NCBI GenBank assembly: GCA_035491895.1
Contig: DATJJY010000044.1
Span: 1-32,780 of the forward strand
DNA from: DASTHG01 sp035491895
GTDB taxonomy: Bacteria; Gemmatimonadota; Gemmatimonadetes; Gemmatimonadales; GWC2-71-9
DNA: 32,780 nucleotides
Direction of reading: 5' to 3'
Shown here: one piece after another, positions 1 through 8,772 of the stretch
Numbering within the stretch: position 1 is the stretch's first letter
Layout of the letters: every line of letters begins with the position of its first letter
The notes under the pieces: generated by a model
The model's input: only the letters and a program-made list of their open reading frames with translations
Told to the model about the DNA's origin: nothing
Database searches by the model: none
Made by a program: the position numbers and the translations under genes

Positions 1-174
1 CTCGGCCGGGTAGTCCGGGAACGTCGAGAGATCGTTGCCGGCGAGCGCGGTTTCGAGAGTGAACTGGGAGCCCGTGACCTGCATGCCATCGCCGGAGTCA
101 CCGGCGAACCGGATCACGGCGTGCTCCCGCTCTTCCCGTGATACCGGACGCGCAGGCGGGGATGCGGTAGCCAT
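1..174 (-). CDS. 2-oxoacid:acceptor oxidoreductase alpha subunit, N-terminus only (KorA-like)
   Basis: Partial gene running off the left edge; the first 58 codons are present from an ATG at 174. After a short polar lead, the residues FAGDSGDGM and TGSQFTLETALAGNDL, then FPDYPAE, are the N-terminal signature of the gamma/alpha-fused subunit of 2-oxoglutarate (or related 2-oxoacid):ferredoxin oxidoreductase. That family decarboxylates 2-oxoacids to acyl-CoA with reduction of ferredoxin, together with a TPP-binding beta subunit, which would lie outside the window. The gene is divergent from the PQQ dehydrogenase, with 79 bp between the starts. The family call rests on a strongly conserved motif; which 2-oxoacid it uses cannot be told from 58 residues. 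Confidence 0.85.
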   Translation of the reverse strand, partial: MATASPPARPVSREEREHAVIRFAGDSGDGMQVTGSQFTLETALAGNDLSTFPDYPAE

Positions 175-253
175 CGACGTTCGAATCATACTTCGGACAG
201 GACGTCGCAGCCAGCGCCTTCCGCCCGTGGCGCACGGGGGTGAGCTTGGGTTC

Positions 254-2359
254 GTGCGTCGAATGCTCCGGTTCGGTACGATCCTGCCCCTTCTCGCGGC
301 CTGTGGGAGGGGTACCTCTCCAGCCCGCGACTGGCCAGTCACCGGTGGTGATCCGGGGAATACCCGCTATTCACCGCTCGATCAGATCAATCGCGACAAC
401 GTCGCGCAGCTGCGACTGGCGTGGACGTATCATACCGGAGACGCCCCGCCAGGTGGTCAGTCCCAGATCCAGGCCACGCCGATCATCGTCGACGGCGTTC
501 TCTACACGACGACTCCCGCCCTCGCCGTCATCGCCCTCCGCGCGCAGCGGGGGACGCTGCTGTGGCGCTTCGATCCCTTCGCGCAGCGCGAGCGCGAGTC
601 GCACGTCAACCGCGGTGTCGTGTATTGGGCCGAGGGTCAGGAGCGACGCATCTTCATGACCGCCGGACGCCGGCTCTACGCCCTCGACGCCCGGACCGGA
701 CATCCGATCCTCAGCTTCGGCGACTCGGGCTCCGTGGACCTCGCCGCCGGGCTGGATCGCGACGTCGCGGCTGCATACATCGTCGCGACGAGTCCCGGCG
801 TCATCTTCAGGGATCTCCTGATCCAGGGCACGCGTGTCGGAGAAGAGGAGGGCTCAGCGCCGGGCGACGTGCGCGCCTACGACGTGAGGAGCGGCGCGAT
901 CCGCTGGACGTTTCACACCATTCCCCGGCCCGGCGAATTCGGGTACGACACCTGGCCGCGGGGTGCCTGGCGAACGGCAGGCGGCGCGAATTCATGGGCC
1001 GGGATGACCGTGGATACGCTGCGCGGCGTCGTGTACATCCCGACCGGGTCGGCCACCCCCGACTTCTACGGCGGCGCCCGCACGGGCGCCGATCTCTTCG
1101 CGAATTCCCTGTTGGCACTCGACGCCAGAACAGGGACTCGTCTGTGGCACTTCCAGACGGTGCATCACGACCTCTGGGATCGCGACCTCCCCGCCGCTCC
1201 CAATCTCGTCACCGTTGGCCTCAATGGCCGGCGTGTGGACGCGGTTGCGCAGATCACGAAGAGCGGGTTCGTGTTCCTGTTCGATCGCGCTACCGGGGCT
1301 CCGCTCTTCCCCGTCGAGGAGCGCGCCGTCCCCGCCTCCGATCTGCACGGCGAGCGGGCGTGGCCCACACAACCCATCCCGCTCCAGCCCGCTCCGTTCG
1401 CGCGCCAGGCGATCGCCGAAAGCGACCTGACCGATCTCTCGGCCGACGCGCATGCGGCGGCGCTGGCTCGCTTTCGGACGCTCCGTCACAGCTCGCTGTT
1501 CACACCGCCCAGCCGCGAAGGGAGCGTCGTACTCCCGGGCTTCGATGGCGGGGGCGAGTGGGGCGGTGCGGCGGTCGACCCGGAGACTGGAGTCCTGTAC
1601 GTCAACGCGAGCGATGTGCCGTGGATCGCCGCGATGCGCCGGGCCGCGACGATCTCGCGGGCGCTGATCGCGGCGCGCACCGGTCCTGGGGTATATGCGG
1701 TCGCCTGCGTCGGCTGTCACGGGACCGATCGACGTGGCGATGAGCGGGCGCCGTCCCTCGTCGACGTCGGTGCCCGTCTGTCGCCACAACAACTCCAACA
1801 AGTGATCGTGTCCGGCCGTGGCTTCATGCCCTCGTTTGCGATCCTCTCGGAGGACCAGCGGTGCGCCGTCACGGTCTACCTCACAGGCGCGCCATGCGCG
1901 ACGGAGCCGCCTTCGTCTCCCTTTCCCGCGCTGGCGCCATACGAATTCGTCGGCTACGAGCGCTGGAGGGACTCGAGCGGCTTTCCGGCCGTAAAGCCGC
2001 CCTGGGGCACGCTGAGCGCGATCGACCTCAACACCGGCGCGTACCGCTGGAGAATCCCGCTCGGCGAGCATCCCGCACTGATCGGCAAGTCGGCGGCGGC
2101 TACCGGGACGGAGCAGTATGGCGGTCCGATCGTGACCGCCGGGGGACTCGTGTTCATCGCCGCGACCATGGACGCGAAGTTTCGTGCCTTCGACAAGGCG
2201 ACGGGGCGTCTGCTCTGGGAAGCGACCCTCCCCGCCGCCGGCTACGCGACGCCGAGCACTTTCGAGATTCATGGGAAGCAGTACGTCGTGATCGCGGCGG
2301 GTGGCGGCAAGCTGGGAACCAGGTCGAGCGATACCTACGTCGCGTTCGCGTTACCGTAG
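254..2359 (+). CDS. PQQ-dependent dehydrogenase lipoprotein with inserted cytochrome c segment
   Basis: Periplasmic quinoprotein oxidising a sugar or alcohol, with electrons passed from PQQ through heme c. GTG 254 was chosen (701 aa) because GGGGGTGAG lies about 9 nt upstream; ATG 263 is the alternative, and the open frame further upstream has no protein character. The N-terminus carries a short hydrophobic stretch ending in LLAAC, a lipobox. The family opening GDPGNTRYSPLDQI follows, then repeated tryptophan-docking blades such as ALDARTGTRLWHFQ and KATGRLLWEA. At residues 485-489 CVGCH is a heme c site, with GFMPSF downstream as likely axial Met, inserted between propeller blades; the final blades resume after it. 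The closest known relatives are membrane glucose-dehydrogenase-like quinoproteins. Substrate unknown. It is followed after 9 bp by the serine hydrolase gene. Confidence 0.88.
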   Translation: MRRMLRFGTILPLLAACGRGTSPARDWPVTGGDPGNTRYSPLDQINRDNVAQLRLAWTYHTGDAPPGGQSQIQATPIIVDGVLYTTTPALAVIALRAQRGTLLWRFDPFAQRERESHVNRGVVYWAEGQERRIFMTAGRRLYALDARTGHPILSFGDSGSVDLAAGLDRDVAAAYIVATSPGVIFRDLLIQGTRVGEEEGSAPGDVRAYDVRSGAIRWTFHTIPRPGEFGYDTWPRGAWRTAGGANSWAGMTVDTLRGVVYIPTGSATPDFYGGARTGADLFANSLLALDARTGTRLWHFQTVHHDLWDRDLPAAPNLVTVGLNGRRVDAVAQITKSGFVFLFDRATGAPLFPVEERAVPASDLHGERAWPTQPIPLQPAPFARQAIAESDLTDLSADAHAAALARFRTLRHSSLFTPPSREGSVVLPGFDGGGEWGGAAVDPETGVLYVNASDVPWIAAMRRAATISRALIAARTGPGVYAVACVGCHGTDRRGDERAPSLVDVGARLSPQQLQQVIVSGRGFMPSFAILSEDQRCAVTVYLTGAPCATEPPSSPFPALAPYEFVGYERWRDSSGFPAVKPPWGTLSAIDLNTGAYRWRIPLGEHPALIGKSAAATGTEQYGGPIVTAGGLVFIAATMDAKFRAFDKATGRLLWEATLPAAGYATPSTFEIHGKQYVVIAAGGGKLGTRSSDTYVAFALP

Positions 2360-2368
2360 CGCCCGTCG

Positions 2369-3631
2369 ATGACCTTGCGCCGCTGTGCCGGATACCTCGT
2401 CGCTGGTGTTCTCCTACTTCCCTATGGACGGCTGATGGCCCAACAGGGGTCCGCCCAGGCGAGCGCGCCAGATCAATATCCACATGCCGCAGAGCCGATC
2501 GGGACGGTGCGACAGATCTACGACGGTGCCCTCAGCCCCGAGCTGGCGGTCAATACCTTTCGCAACATCGACAGACTGTTTCCCACGCGCTGGATTTCGC
2601 GCGGGTCGAAGCCATGGCCTTTGCCTCCCGCCTCCACCCTGCTCACCCAAGTGCATTTCACCGACCGCGGGACCCCGCATGATCTCGAGGATTACCTCAA
2701 GCTGAACCGCGTGAGCGCGCTCCTCGTGCTCGACCACGGTCACATCGCACTCGAGCGCTATCGGCTTGGCAACACCGCGCGCAGCCGCTGGATGTCGATG
2801 TCGATCGCGAAGTCGATCACGTCGACGCTCATCGGCGCTGCCCTGAAACAGGGATACATCTCGAGCCTCGCCGATCCCGTCACGCGCTACGTGCCCGCCC
2901 TCGCCGGCAGCGCCTATGACGGGGTGACGATTCGCGACGTGCTCATGATGTCGTCGGGAGTGCGGTGGAACGAGACGTACACCGACCCTGCGTCCGATCG
3001 GCGCCGCCTCCTCGAGGCCCAGATCTCCCAGGTCCCCGGGGCGGCATTGGCGGTCATGAAGAGCCTGCCCCGGGCAGCCGAGCCCGGAACCCTGAATAAC
3101 TACAACACGGGCGAGACGCAGGTGGCCGCCCTGGTGCTCGAGAGCGCGGTCGGGCAGCCGCTCGCGACCTACCTCGGGGAGCGTATCTGGAGCCGGTTCG
3201 GGATGGAGGCGGACGCGAACTGGTGGCTGGACTCTCCGAATGGCATCGAAATCGGGGGCAGCGGAATCAGCGCCACCCTGCGCGACTATGGTCGCTTCGG
3301 CCTTTTCATGCTGGCGAACGGCGTCGCGGCGGGCGATTCGATTCTTCCCGCCGGGTGGGTCCATGAGGCGACGACTGCCAAAGTCCTGCGCCATGGAACT
3401 GCGCTCGACTATGGATACCTGTGGTGGACCGGACCGACTCGGGCCTCCCGCACAGACGGGGCGTTCGCTGCCGAAGGCATCTACGGACAGTTTCTCTACG
3501 TGAATCCGGCCGCGCAGGTCGTGATCGTGGTGTGGAGCGCGCGGGCGCAGCCGACGGGAGCCGACGCGATCGACGACTGGGCATTCTTCGACGCCGTGAC
3601 TGCAGCGCTAGAGCCTCATCAAAGCCGGTAG
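2369..3631 (+). CDS. Secreted serine hydrolase, beta-lactamase/NylB-like family
   Basis: 420 aa protein of the class C beta-lactamase-like hydrolase family (COG1680). The first 25 residues form a signal peptide with Ala-rich cleavage region (GRLMAQQ). The SxxK nucleophile motif is S145-I-A-K148 in the stretch WMSMSIAKS; the second motif is NNYNTGET, with the Tyr at 245; a third glycine-rich motif near EGIYGQFLYVNP completes the active site. Such proteins are esterases, amidases or 6-aminohexanoate-dimer-type hydrolases rather than true antibiotic resistance enzymes; the substrate cannot be read from sequence. The gene starts 9 bp after the PQQ dehydrogenase stop, so the two are probably co-transcribed. 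Its 3' end overlaps the convergent uxaC by 13 bp. Confidence 0.85.
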   Translation: MTLRRCAGYLVAGVLLLPYGRLMAQQGSAQASAPDQYPHAAEPIGTVRQIYDGALSPELAVNTFRNIDRLFPTRWISRGSKPWPLPPASTLLTQVHFTDRGTPHDLEDYLKLNRVSALLVLDHGHIALERYRLGNTARSRWMSMSIAKSITSTLIGAALKQGYISSLADPVTRYVPALAGSAYDGVTIRDVLMMSSGVRWNETYTDPASDRRRLLEAQISQVPGAALAVMKSLPRAAEPGTLNNYNTGETQVAALVLESAVGQPLATYLGERIWSRFGMEADANWWLDSPNGIEIGGSGISATLRDYGRFGLFMLANGVAAGDSILPAGWVHEATTAKVLRHGTALDYGYLWWTGPTRASRTDGAFAAEGIYGQFLYVNPAAQVVIVVWSARAQPTGADAIDDWAFFDAVTAALEPHQSR

Positions 3632-5031
3632 GTCTCCTTGGCCAAATCGTAGGCGAGCGCCCGCGCCATGCGGCGCGCGTCATCCATTCCGATCACGTGC
3701 CGTGCGACCAGGCCGCCGAGGAAGTTTGCGTCCATGCGGCGCGACAGATCGTGGCGGGCGGGAATCGAGCAGAAGGCCCGGGTGTCGTCGGTGAAGCCCG
3801 CGGTCTTGTAGATCCCAGCCGTCTCGGTAGTCCGCTCGCGGAAGCGGATCATCCCCTGCATCGAGTCGTGAAACCACCACGGCGCGCCGAGCCGGACGGC
3901 CGGATAGTGCCCGGCGAGCGGCGCCAGCTCGCGGCTGTAGGTCGACTCGTCCAGCGTGAACAACACGACGGTCAGCCGGGAATCGTTGCCGTACGCATTC
4001 AGCAGCGGTCGCAGGTTGCGAGTGAACTCGGTGGCGATAGGGATGTCGCCGCCTCGGTCGGGCCCGAACCGCTCGAACACGACCTGATTGTGATCCCGCA
4101 GCGCACCGGGATGGAGCTGCATCACAAGGCCGTCTGTGACGGAGAGCCGTGCCATCTCCATCAGGAGATGCCCCTCGAAGCGCCGCTGGTCTTCGGCCGT
4201 CACCTTGTCGCAGCGCGCCTGCTGAAACAGGCGCTCGGCCTCCGCCGGAGCGAGCGCAGCGGTGTACGGCTCGAGTACTCCATGATCGGTCGCGGTGGCG
4301 CCCAGGTCCCGAAAGAAGGCCCGCCGTTCCTCGAGAGCCGTTACGAATCCAGCATAGTCCACGAGTGGCGCGCCGTGCGCGGCGCCGAGCGCTTCCAGCT
4401 CTGCCCGCCAACCGGGCGCGGCGATCCTGAATACCGCATCGGGACGGAACGTCGGGATGACCCTGCCTTTCCACCCCGAGCGGCGCAGGGCCTGGTGGTG
4501 ATCGAGAGGGTCGCTCGCCTTGTCGGTCGTGGCCAGGACCTCGATGTCGAACCGCTCGAACAACGCGCGCGGCAGGAACTCCGGCGTGGCGAGCCGCTCG
4601 GCGATCTCATCGTAGATCCGCCCCGCGGTGTCGCCGTCGAGGCGATCGCGCACACCGAACACGACGTGCAGCTCGTGATCGAGCCAGGCGCCGGTAGGCG
4701 TGCCCTGAAACCGGTAGTACTGCTCCGCGAAGCGCCGCCAGATCGCGCGCGGATCGACCTCCGTGCCCGCGCCGTCTCGGGCCGGCACGCCGAGGGACTC
4801 GAGCGGCAGGCCATGGGCGAACAGCATCCGCAGGATGTAGTGGTCGGGCGTGACAATCAGGGACGCAGGGTCAGGGAACGGTGCGTTCTCCGCGAGCAGG
4901 AGGGGATCGACGTGTCCGTGCGGCGAAATGATAGGCAGCGCCCGCGTCTCGTCGTACAGCGCGCGGGCCGCCCGCCGCACCGAGGGCTCCGGATCGAAAA
5001 AGCGGTCCTCGTGCGGCGTCGTGTCGGCCAT
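3619..5031 (-). CDS. uxaC: Glucuronate isomerase (uronate isomerase)
   Basis: 470 aa, the usual length for UxaC, an amidohydrolase-fold enzyme that converts D-glucuronate to D-fructuronate and D-galacturonate to D-tagaturonate in the cytoplasm. Visible family motifs are the metal site HGHVD (H38, H40), RALFERFDIEVLATTDKASDPL, the LQLHPGALRDHN strand, and GFTDDTRAFCSIPARHD near the C-terminus. The ATG directly abuts the stop codon of the upstream Gfo/Idh/MocA gene with no spacer, so the genes are translationally linked. The rest of the hexuronate route lies in the separate minus-strand string at 8.0-14.2 kb. The 3' end overlaps the convergent serine hydrolase gene by 13 bp. Confidence 0.96.
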   Translation of the reverse strand: MADTTPHEDRFFDPEPSVRRAARALYDETRALPIISPHGHVDPLLLAENAPFPDPASLIVTPDHYILRMLFAHGLPLESLGVPARDGAGTEVDPRAIWRRFAEQYYRFQGTPTGAWLDHELHVVFGVRDRLDGDTAGRIYDEIAERLATPEFLPRALFERFDIEVLATTDKASDPLDHHQALRRSGWKGRVIPTFRPDAVFRIAAPGWRAELEALGAAHGAPLVDYAGFVTALEERRAFFRDLGATATDHGVLEPYTAALAPAEAERLFQQARCDKVTAEDQRRFEGHLLMEMARLSVTDGLVMQLHPGALRDHNQVVFERFGPDRGGDIPIATEFTRNLRPLLNAYGNDSRLTVVLFTLDESTYSRELAPLAGHYPAVRLGAPWWFHDSMQGMIRFRERTTETAGIYKTAGFTDDTRAFCSIPARHDLSRRMDANFLGGLVARHVIGMDDARRMARALAYDLAKETYRL

Positions 5032-6345
5032 TTACACGACGGGCATCCAGCCCGGGGCGTACTCCCGCTGCCACAGTTTCATGGCGTCGGGATCATCGAC
5101 GATTCTGCCCGACGCCGGGTCGGTGCGCAGCGCACGGCCCGTGCTCTGCGCGATGTTGCCGAGGTGGCACAGGAGGACACTCTTCGCGCCCTCGGAGATG
5201 GGTTGGTGCAGCGGGGCGCCGGTGCGCACCGCGTCGATGAAGTTCGCGATGTGCGTCCCCGTCGCTTCGTCGTCGGCCACGACGTTCAACGGATCCGACG
5301 GCTTCGCGGCCGCCACTTGCCGGATCACCTGTCCCTTGGGATCGTACACGACGTAGCCGTCACGATCGACAACCACACTCCCCGCCGTTCCGAGTACCGC
5401 GACGCCGCGCGAGCGCCCGAAGGTCGGCAGCCCGTTGCAGCTCTGCCCCTGCCAGATGATCGTCTTCCCCCCGGCGAACTCGAAGGTGACTTCCTGGGTG
5501 TCGGTGAACTCCCAATCGTCGTCGAACTGATAGCGGCCGCCGGTCGAGACGACACGCGTGCAGGCGTCCACGCCCAGCATCCAGCGGGACACGTCGATCT
5601 CGTGGGTGCCGTTGTTGCAGATCTCGCCAGTCCCCCAGCGGTGGAACCAGTGCCAGTTGTAGTGGATCACGTTGTCCCGATACGGAGTGCGCGGGGCCGG
5701 GCCCTGCCACAGCTCGTAGTCGAGGTTGGTGGGGACCGGAGCCTCCTTGCCGCGCCCGATCGTGCCGCGCGTGTTCGCGTACCACGCGCGCGCCAGGTAG
5801 GGGCGCCCGATGAGTCCTTCCTTGAGGGCCTGGACCAGCTCGATGGAGCGCTCGGCGGAGCGCTGCTGTGTGCCCATCTGGACGGCGCGCTGATGCTTGC
5901 GCTGCGCCTCTACGATCAGCTCGCCCTCGCGCGCATTGTGGCCGCAGGGTTTCTCGACGTAGACGTGCTTCCCCGCCTGCAGGGCGAGGATCGCCGCCGG
6001 GGTGTGCCAGTGATCGGGAGCGGCGATCACGAGCGCGTCGACCGATTTGTCGTCGAGCGCACGCCGGAAATCCGCGATCGCCTTGGGAGGAGTTGTCTGG
6101 AGGCCTGCGATGGCCGCGGCTCCTTTCGCTAATACCTGCGAGTCGACGTCACAGACGTAGCCGACCGTGGCGTTCGGCGTCCGGGCAAAGACCTTGCCGA
6201 GGACCGTACCACGACCGTTCAGTCCCATGACGGCGACGACGACCTGCTCCGACGCCGACCGGCCGAACGCCCAGGAGCGCACCCCGGACGCGGCGATTCC
6301 CAATCCCGCGGCGGAGACGGTCTGCACGAATTTGCGGCGCTTCAT
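5032..6345 (-). CDS. Gfo/Idh/MocA family oxidoreductase with Tat-type signal
   Basis: 437 aa NAD(P)-dependent sugar oxidoreductase family member. ATG 6345 was chosen because it overlaps the upstream stop as ATGA and begins MKRRKFVQTVSAAGLGIA, a twin-arginine (RRKF) signal typical of exported family members in Planctomycetes, Acidobacteria and Gemmatimonadetes. The Rossmann stretch VVVAVMGLNGRGTVLG follows at about residues 35-50 and the family EKP motif is at 131-133 (YVEKPCGHN). Later motifs include NWHWFHRWGTGEICNNGTHE and DDWEFTDTQEVTFEF. These enzymes commonly oxidise a sugar hydroxyl to a keto group. Its neighbour encoding a DUF1080 protein supports a 3-keto-glycoside role. Exact substrate unknown. 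Confidence 0.9.
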   Translation of the reverse strand: MKRRKFVQTVSAAGLGIAASGVRSWAFGRSASEQVVVAVMGLNGRGTVLGKVFARTPNATVGYVCDVDSQVLAKGAAAIAGLQTTPPKAIADFRRALDDKSVDALVIAAPDHWHTPAAILALQAGKHVYVEKPCGHNAREGELIVEAQRKHQRAVQMGTQQRSAERSIELVQALKEGLIGRPYLARAWYANTRGTIGRGKEAPVPTNLDYELWQGPAPRTPYRDNVIHYNWHWFHRWGTGEICNNGTHEIDVSRWMLGVDACTRVVSTGGRYQFDDDWEFTDTQEVTFEFAGGKTIIWQGQSCNGLPTFGRSRGVAVLGTAGSVVVDRDGYVVYDPKGQVIRQVAAAKPSDPLNVVADDEATGTHIANFIDAVRTGAPLHQPISEGAKSVLLCHLGNIAQSTGRALRTDPASGRIVDDPDAMKLWQREYAPGWMPVV

Positions 6346-7112
6346 AACGGCCTCACCTTGATGTTGCGGAAGTAGACTTCGTCGCCGTGGTCCTGGAGGA
6401 CGATGTGGCCGCCGCCCTGGCGGCGCTGGCCGAACCACGCGAAGGGGTGAAACTTGCTCGCCGCCAGCAGTGAATCCATGTGCGCGGCGCCGAGCTCGAA
6501 CAGGACGATGCGCGCGCCGTTCAGCCAATGCTCGCCGTGGTTGCCTCGGAAAATCACGGTCGACTGATTCCACTCGCCCACCGGCTTGAGATGCTTGGCG
6601 TCGTTGGGAGCGACGAGATCGTACAGCGCGCCGGCGCGGTGCGTCGGGAGCTTGCCGTCGGGGTGGCGGTCGTCGTCCAGCATCTGATACTCGAAGCCCA
6701 GGGCGGCGTGATTGGGCGCGTTCTGCACCGACAACTCTTCGGAGACGTTGTACTTGACGCCGCTGTTGGCACCGGGGGTGACCTTCCACTCCCACGACAG
6801 CTCGAAATCTCCGAACACGTCGACGGTCATGAGGTCGCCGCCCACGAGCGGCTGGCCATCGGGGAGTTTGGGGACGTTGCCGCTCGCGATTTTCTTGATC
6901 GTTCCGTCGACGACCGTCCAATGCGCGGAGGGGACGCTGTCGTAACCCAGGCCGCGCCATCCCGTGAGTGTCTTGCCGTCGAACAGCAGCCGCCACCCGG
7001 CCGCACGTTCGGCGTCCGTGAGCTGATTGGGTGCGGCCGGGGAGGTGGTCTGCGCAGCGAGCGACCCTGCGCAGACCGCGAGCGCGAGAAGGTAGTAACG
7101 AGGAGTTGTCAT
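6342..7112 (-). CDS. Secreted DUF1080 protein (3-keto-glycoside hydrolase family)
   Basis: 256 aa. ATG 7112 starts a clear signal peptide (YYLLALAVCAGSLAAQ, cleavage about residue 20); the open frame extends further upstream but only into the neighbouring divergent gene. The opening RLLFDGKTLTGW and the end VYFRNIKVRPL are hallmarks of DUF1080, a concanavalin-like jelly-roll fold; the middle has GDFELSWEWKVTPGANSGVKY, also typical. Some family members are now known as 3-keto-disaccharide or 3-keto-glucoside hydrolases. The stop codon overlaps the start of the Gfo/Idh/MocA gene (ATGA), matching the known pairing of a 3-dehydrogenase-type oxidoreductase with a DUF1080 hydrolase. Only 19 bp separate this start from that of the divergent isomerase gene. 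Confidence 0.9.
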   Translation of the reverse strand: MTTPRYYLLALAVCAGSLAAQTTSPAAPNQLTDAERAAGWRLLFDGKTLTGWRGLGYDSVPSAHWTVVDGTIKKIASGNVPKLPDGQPLVGGDLMTVDVFGDFELSWEWKVTPGANSGVKYNVSEELSVQNAPNHAALGFEYQMLDDDRHPDGKLPTHRAGALYDLVAPNDAKHLKPVGEWNQSTVIFRGNHGEHWLNGARIVLFELGAAHMDSLLAASKFHPFAWFGQRRQGGGHIVLQDHGDEVYFRNIKVRPL

Positions 7113-7131
7113 AGAGGCTAAACTACGAATC

Positions 7132-8040
7132 GTGACCACAAGACGCGAGTTCCTCGAAACGTCGGCCGCTATCCTGGCAGCGACTGCGTTACCTGGTGTG
7201 ACGGTATCGAGCGCGCGCCTCCCCATCGGCTTTTCCACCCTGGGTTGCCCGAAATGGGACTGGCCCCAGATCCTGGACTTCGCTTCCGGGCACGGCTACG
7301 CCTCCGTGGAGCTACGCGGCTTGCAGGACACGATGGATCTCCCCCAGCGCCCCGAGTTCGCGCCCGCGCAGCTCGCCGCCACCAAGTCACAGCTCGCACA
7401 ACACGAGCTCGTCATCTCGGACCTCGGCAGCTCGGCCAATATGCACGAGATGGACGCCACAAAGCGCGCCACCCAGCTCGACGAAGGGCGCCGCTTCATC
7501 GATCTCGCGCAGGCGCTGGGAGCCCCGTACGTGCGGGTGTTCGGCAATCAGTACGTGCCGGGTGTGGCCCGCGACGAGATGCTGGCACACATCGCCAGGG
7601 GGTTACGCGAGCTCGGGGATTACGCCCATGGCAAGAACGTCACGGTGCTGATCGAGTCGCATGGTGATTTCACCGACTCTCCCTCGCTCCAGTCCCTGCT
7701 CGAGCGTGCCGCCTCGCCGAATGTGGCGTTGCTCTGGGACGCCCACCATACGTTCGTCTCAGGGAAGGAAGAGCCCGAAGAGACGGTGCGCCGGCTCGGG
7801 AGTTACATCCGGCACACGCACCTGAAGGACTCGGTCGCCGCTGGGAACGACCGTCGCTATGTGCTCACCGGCACGGGAGACGTACCGGTACGGCGCCAGG
7901 TGGAAGCGCTCAAGAAAATCGGATATCGCGGATTCTACAGCTTCGAGTGGGAAAAGCGTTGGCACCCGGAGATCGAGGAGCCCGACGTGGCGTTTGCCCA
8001 GTACGCCACGGTGATCAGCGGATATCTAAAGGGAAGTTGA
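7132..8040 (+). CDS. Tat-exported sugar phosphate isomerase/epimerase family TIM barrel
   Basis: 302 aa, start GTG 7132, giving MTTRREFLETSAAILA, a twin-arginine signal. The remainder is an AP-endonuclease-2/xylose-isomerase-like TIM barrel: LIESHGDFTDS (metal Glu), LLWDAHHTF (Asp and His), HLKD (Asp) and FYSFEWEKRWHPEIEEP (second metal Glu). Members include keto-sugar epimerases, isomerases and 3-keto-glycoside lyases/hydrolases. The gene is divergent from the DUF1080/Gfo-Idh operon with only 19 bp between starts, which fits a shared sugar pathway but leaves no room for separate promoters outside coding sequence. It overlaps the convergent exonuclease III gene by 15 bp. Substrate is not determined. 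Confidence 0.85.
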   Translation: MTTRREFLETSAAILAATALPGVTVSSARLPIGFSTLGCPKWDWPQILDFASGHGYASVELRGLQDTMDLPQRPEFAPAQLAATKSQLAQHELVISDLGSSANMHEMDATKRATQLDEGRRFIDLAQALGAPYVRVFGNQYVPGVARDEMLAHIARGLRELGDYAHGKNVTVLIESHGDFTDSPSLQSLLERAASPNVALLWDAHHTFVSGKEEPEETVRRLGSYIRHTHLKDSVAAGNDRRYVLTGTGDVPVRRQVEALKKIGYRGFYSFEWEKRWHPEIEEPDVAFAQYATVISGYLKGS

Positions 8041-8772
8041 CATCACGACCGGCGCATGGTCGCTCGTGCCGACATTCGCCTTGACGACGCAGGCGGTCGC
8101 GCGTGCAGCCAGCCCGGGTGACGCCAGCAGGTAATCCAGGCGCCAGCCGATGTTCCTGGCCCTGAGGTCCCGCCAGGGCGCCCACCACGTGAACAGGTTG
8201 GAGTTGTCGGGGTCGAGCGTCCGCCCCACATCGACGAGCGGCGCATCGAGCAGCGTCGCGAAGAGGGCGCGCTCCTCGGGGCGCTGGCCGATGGCCATGG
8301 GCTTGCGCTCCTTGGGGTGCACGTCCATCTCGGCGCGTGCGATGTTCATGTCGCCGCACACCACGACGCCCCTGCCCCCGCTCACCTGCTGCCGGGACCA
8401 TTCGATGAGCCGGTTCACGAAGTCGATCTTGGCCGCGTAGTCCTTGCCCCCGTTGGGGACGTAAACCGACGCAATCACGAGGTCACCGACCTCGGCCAGG
8501 ACAATGCGGGACTCGTAATCGAACGGCGGGTGGCTGAACACCGGATCGACGGCAAACAGATCTTTGCGCACCTGCAGCGACACCCCCGAGTAGCCTTTGC
8601 GGGTGTGCCAATACGCGTGATAATCGGGGGATTTGCACTCCTCCGGGATTTGGTTGGCTTCCGCCTTCAGCTCCTGGAGACAGACGATGTCCGGGCGGTC
8701 GCGATCGAGCCATTCGCGGAACTGCCCCGCGCGGGCGCGAATGCCATTCACGTTCCACGTCGCGATGTTCAT
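8026..8772 (-). CDS. xth: Exodeoxyribonuclease III / AP endonuclease
   Basis: 248 aa DNA repair nuclease that removes 3' blocks and cuts abasic sites. ATG 8772 overlaps the stop of the upstream ExuT-like gene as ATGA and opens with MNIATWNVNGIRAR, the classical ExoIII N-terminus. Catalytic residues can be followed: N7, E34 in CLQELKAE, the GDMNIA motif (Asp and Asn), the RLDYLL substrate loop and the final GTSDHAPVV (Asp-His). Length matches the family. It is the last gene of the hexuronate gene string and has no obvious metabolic link to it; the overlap suggests co-translation all the same. Its 3' end overlaps the convergent isomerase gene by 15 bp. Confidence 0.95.
   Translation of the reverse strand: MNIATWNVNGIRARAGQFREWLDRDRPDIVCLQELKAEANQIPEECKSPDYHAYWHTRKGYSGVSLQVRKDLFAVDPVFSHPPFDYESRIVLAEVGDLVIASVYVPNGGKDYAAKIDFVNRLIEWSRQQVSGGRGVVVCGDMNIARAEMDVHPKERKPMAIGQRPEERALFATLLDAPLVDVGRTLDPDNSNLFTWWAPWRDLRARNIGWRLDYLLASPGLAARATACVVKANVGTSDHAPVVMSTSL

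Noticed and set aside
3421..6132. 903-codon open frame on the plus strand
   Set aside because: It is antisense to uxaC and the Gfo/Idh/MocA gene, both clearly recognised; the translation is Arg-rich and without domains, as expected of a shadow frame in GC-rich DNA.
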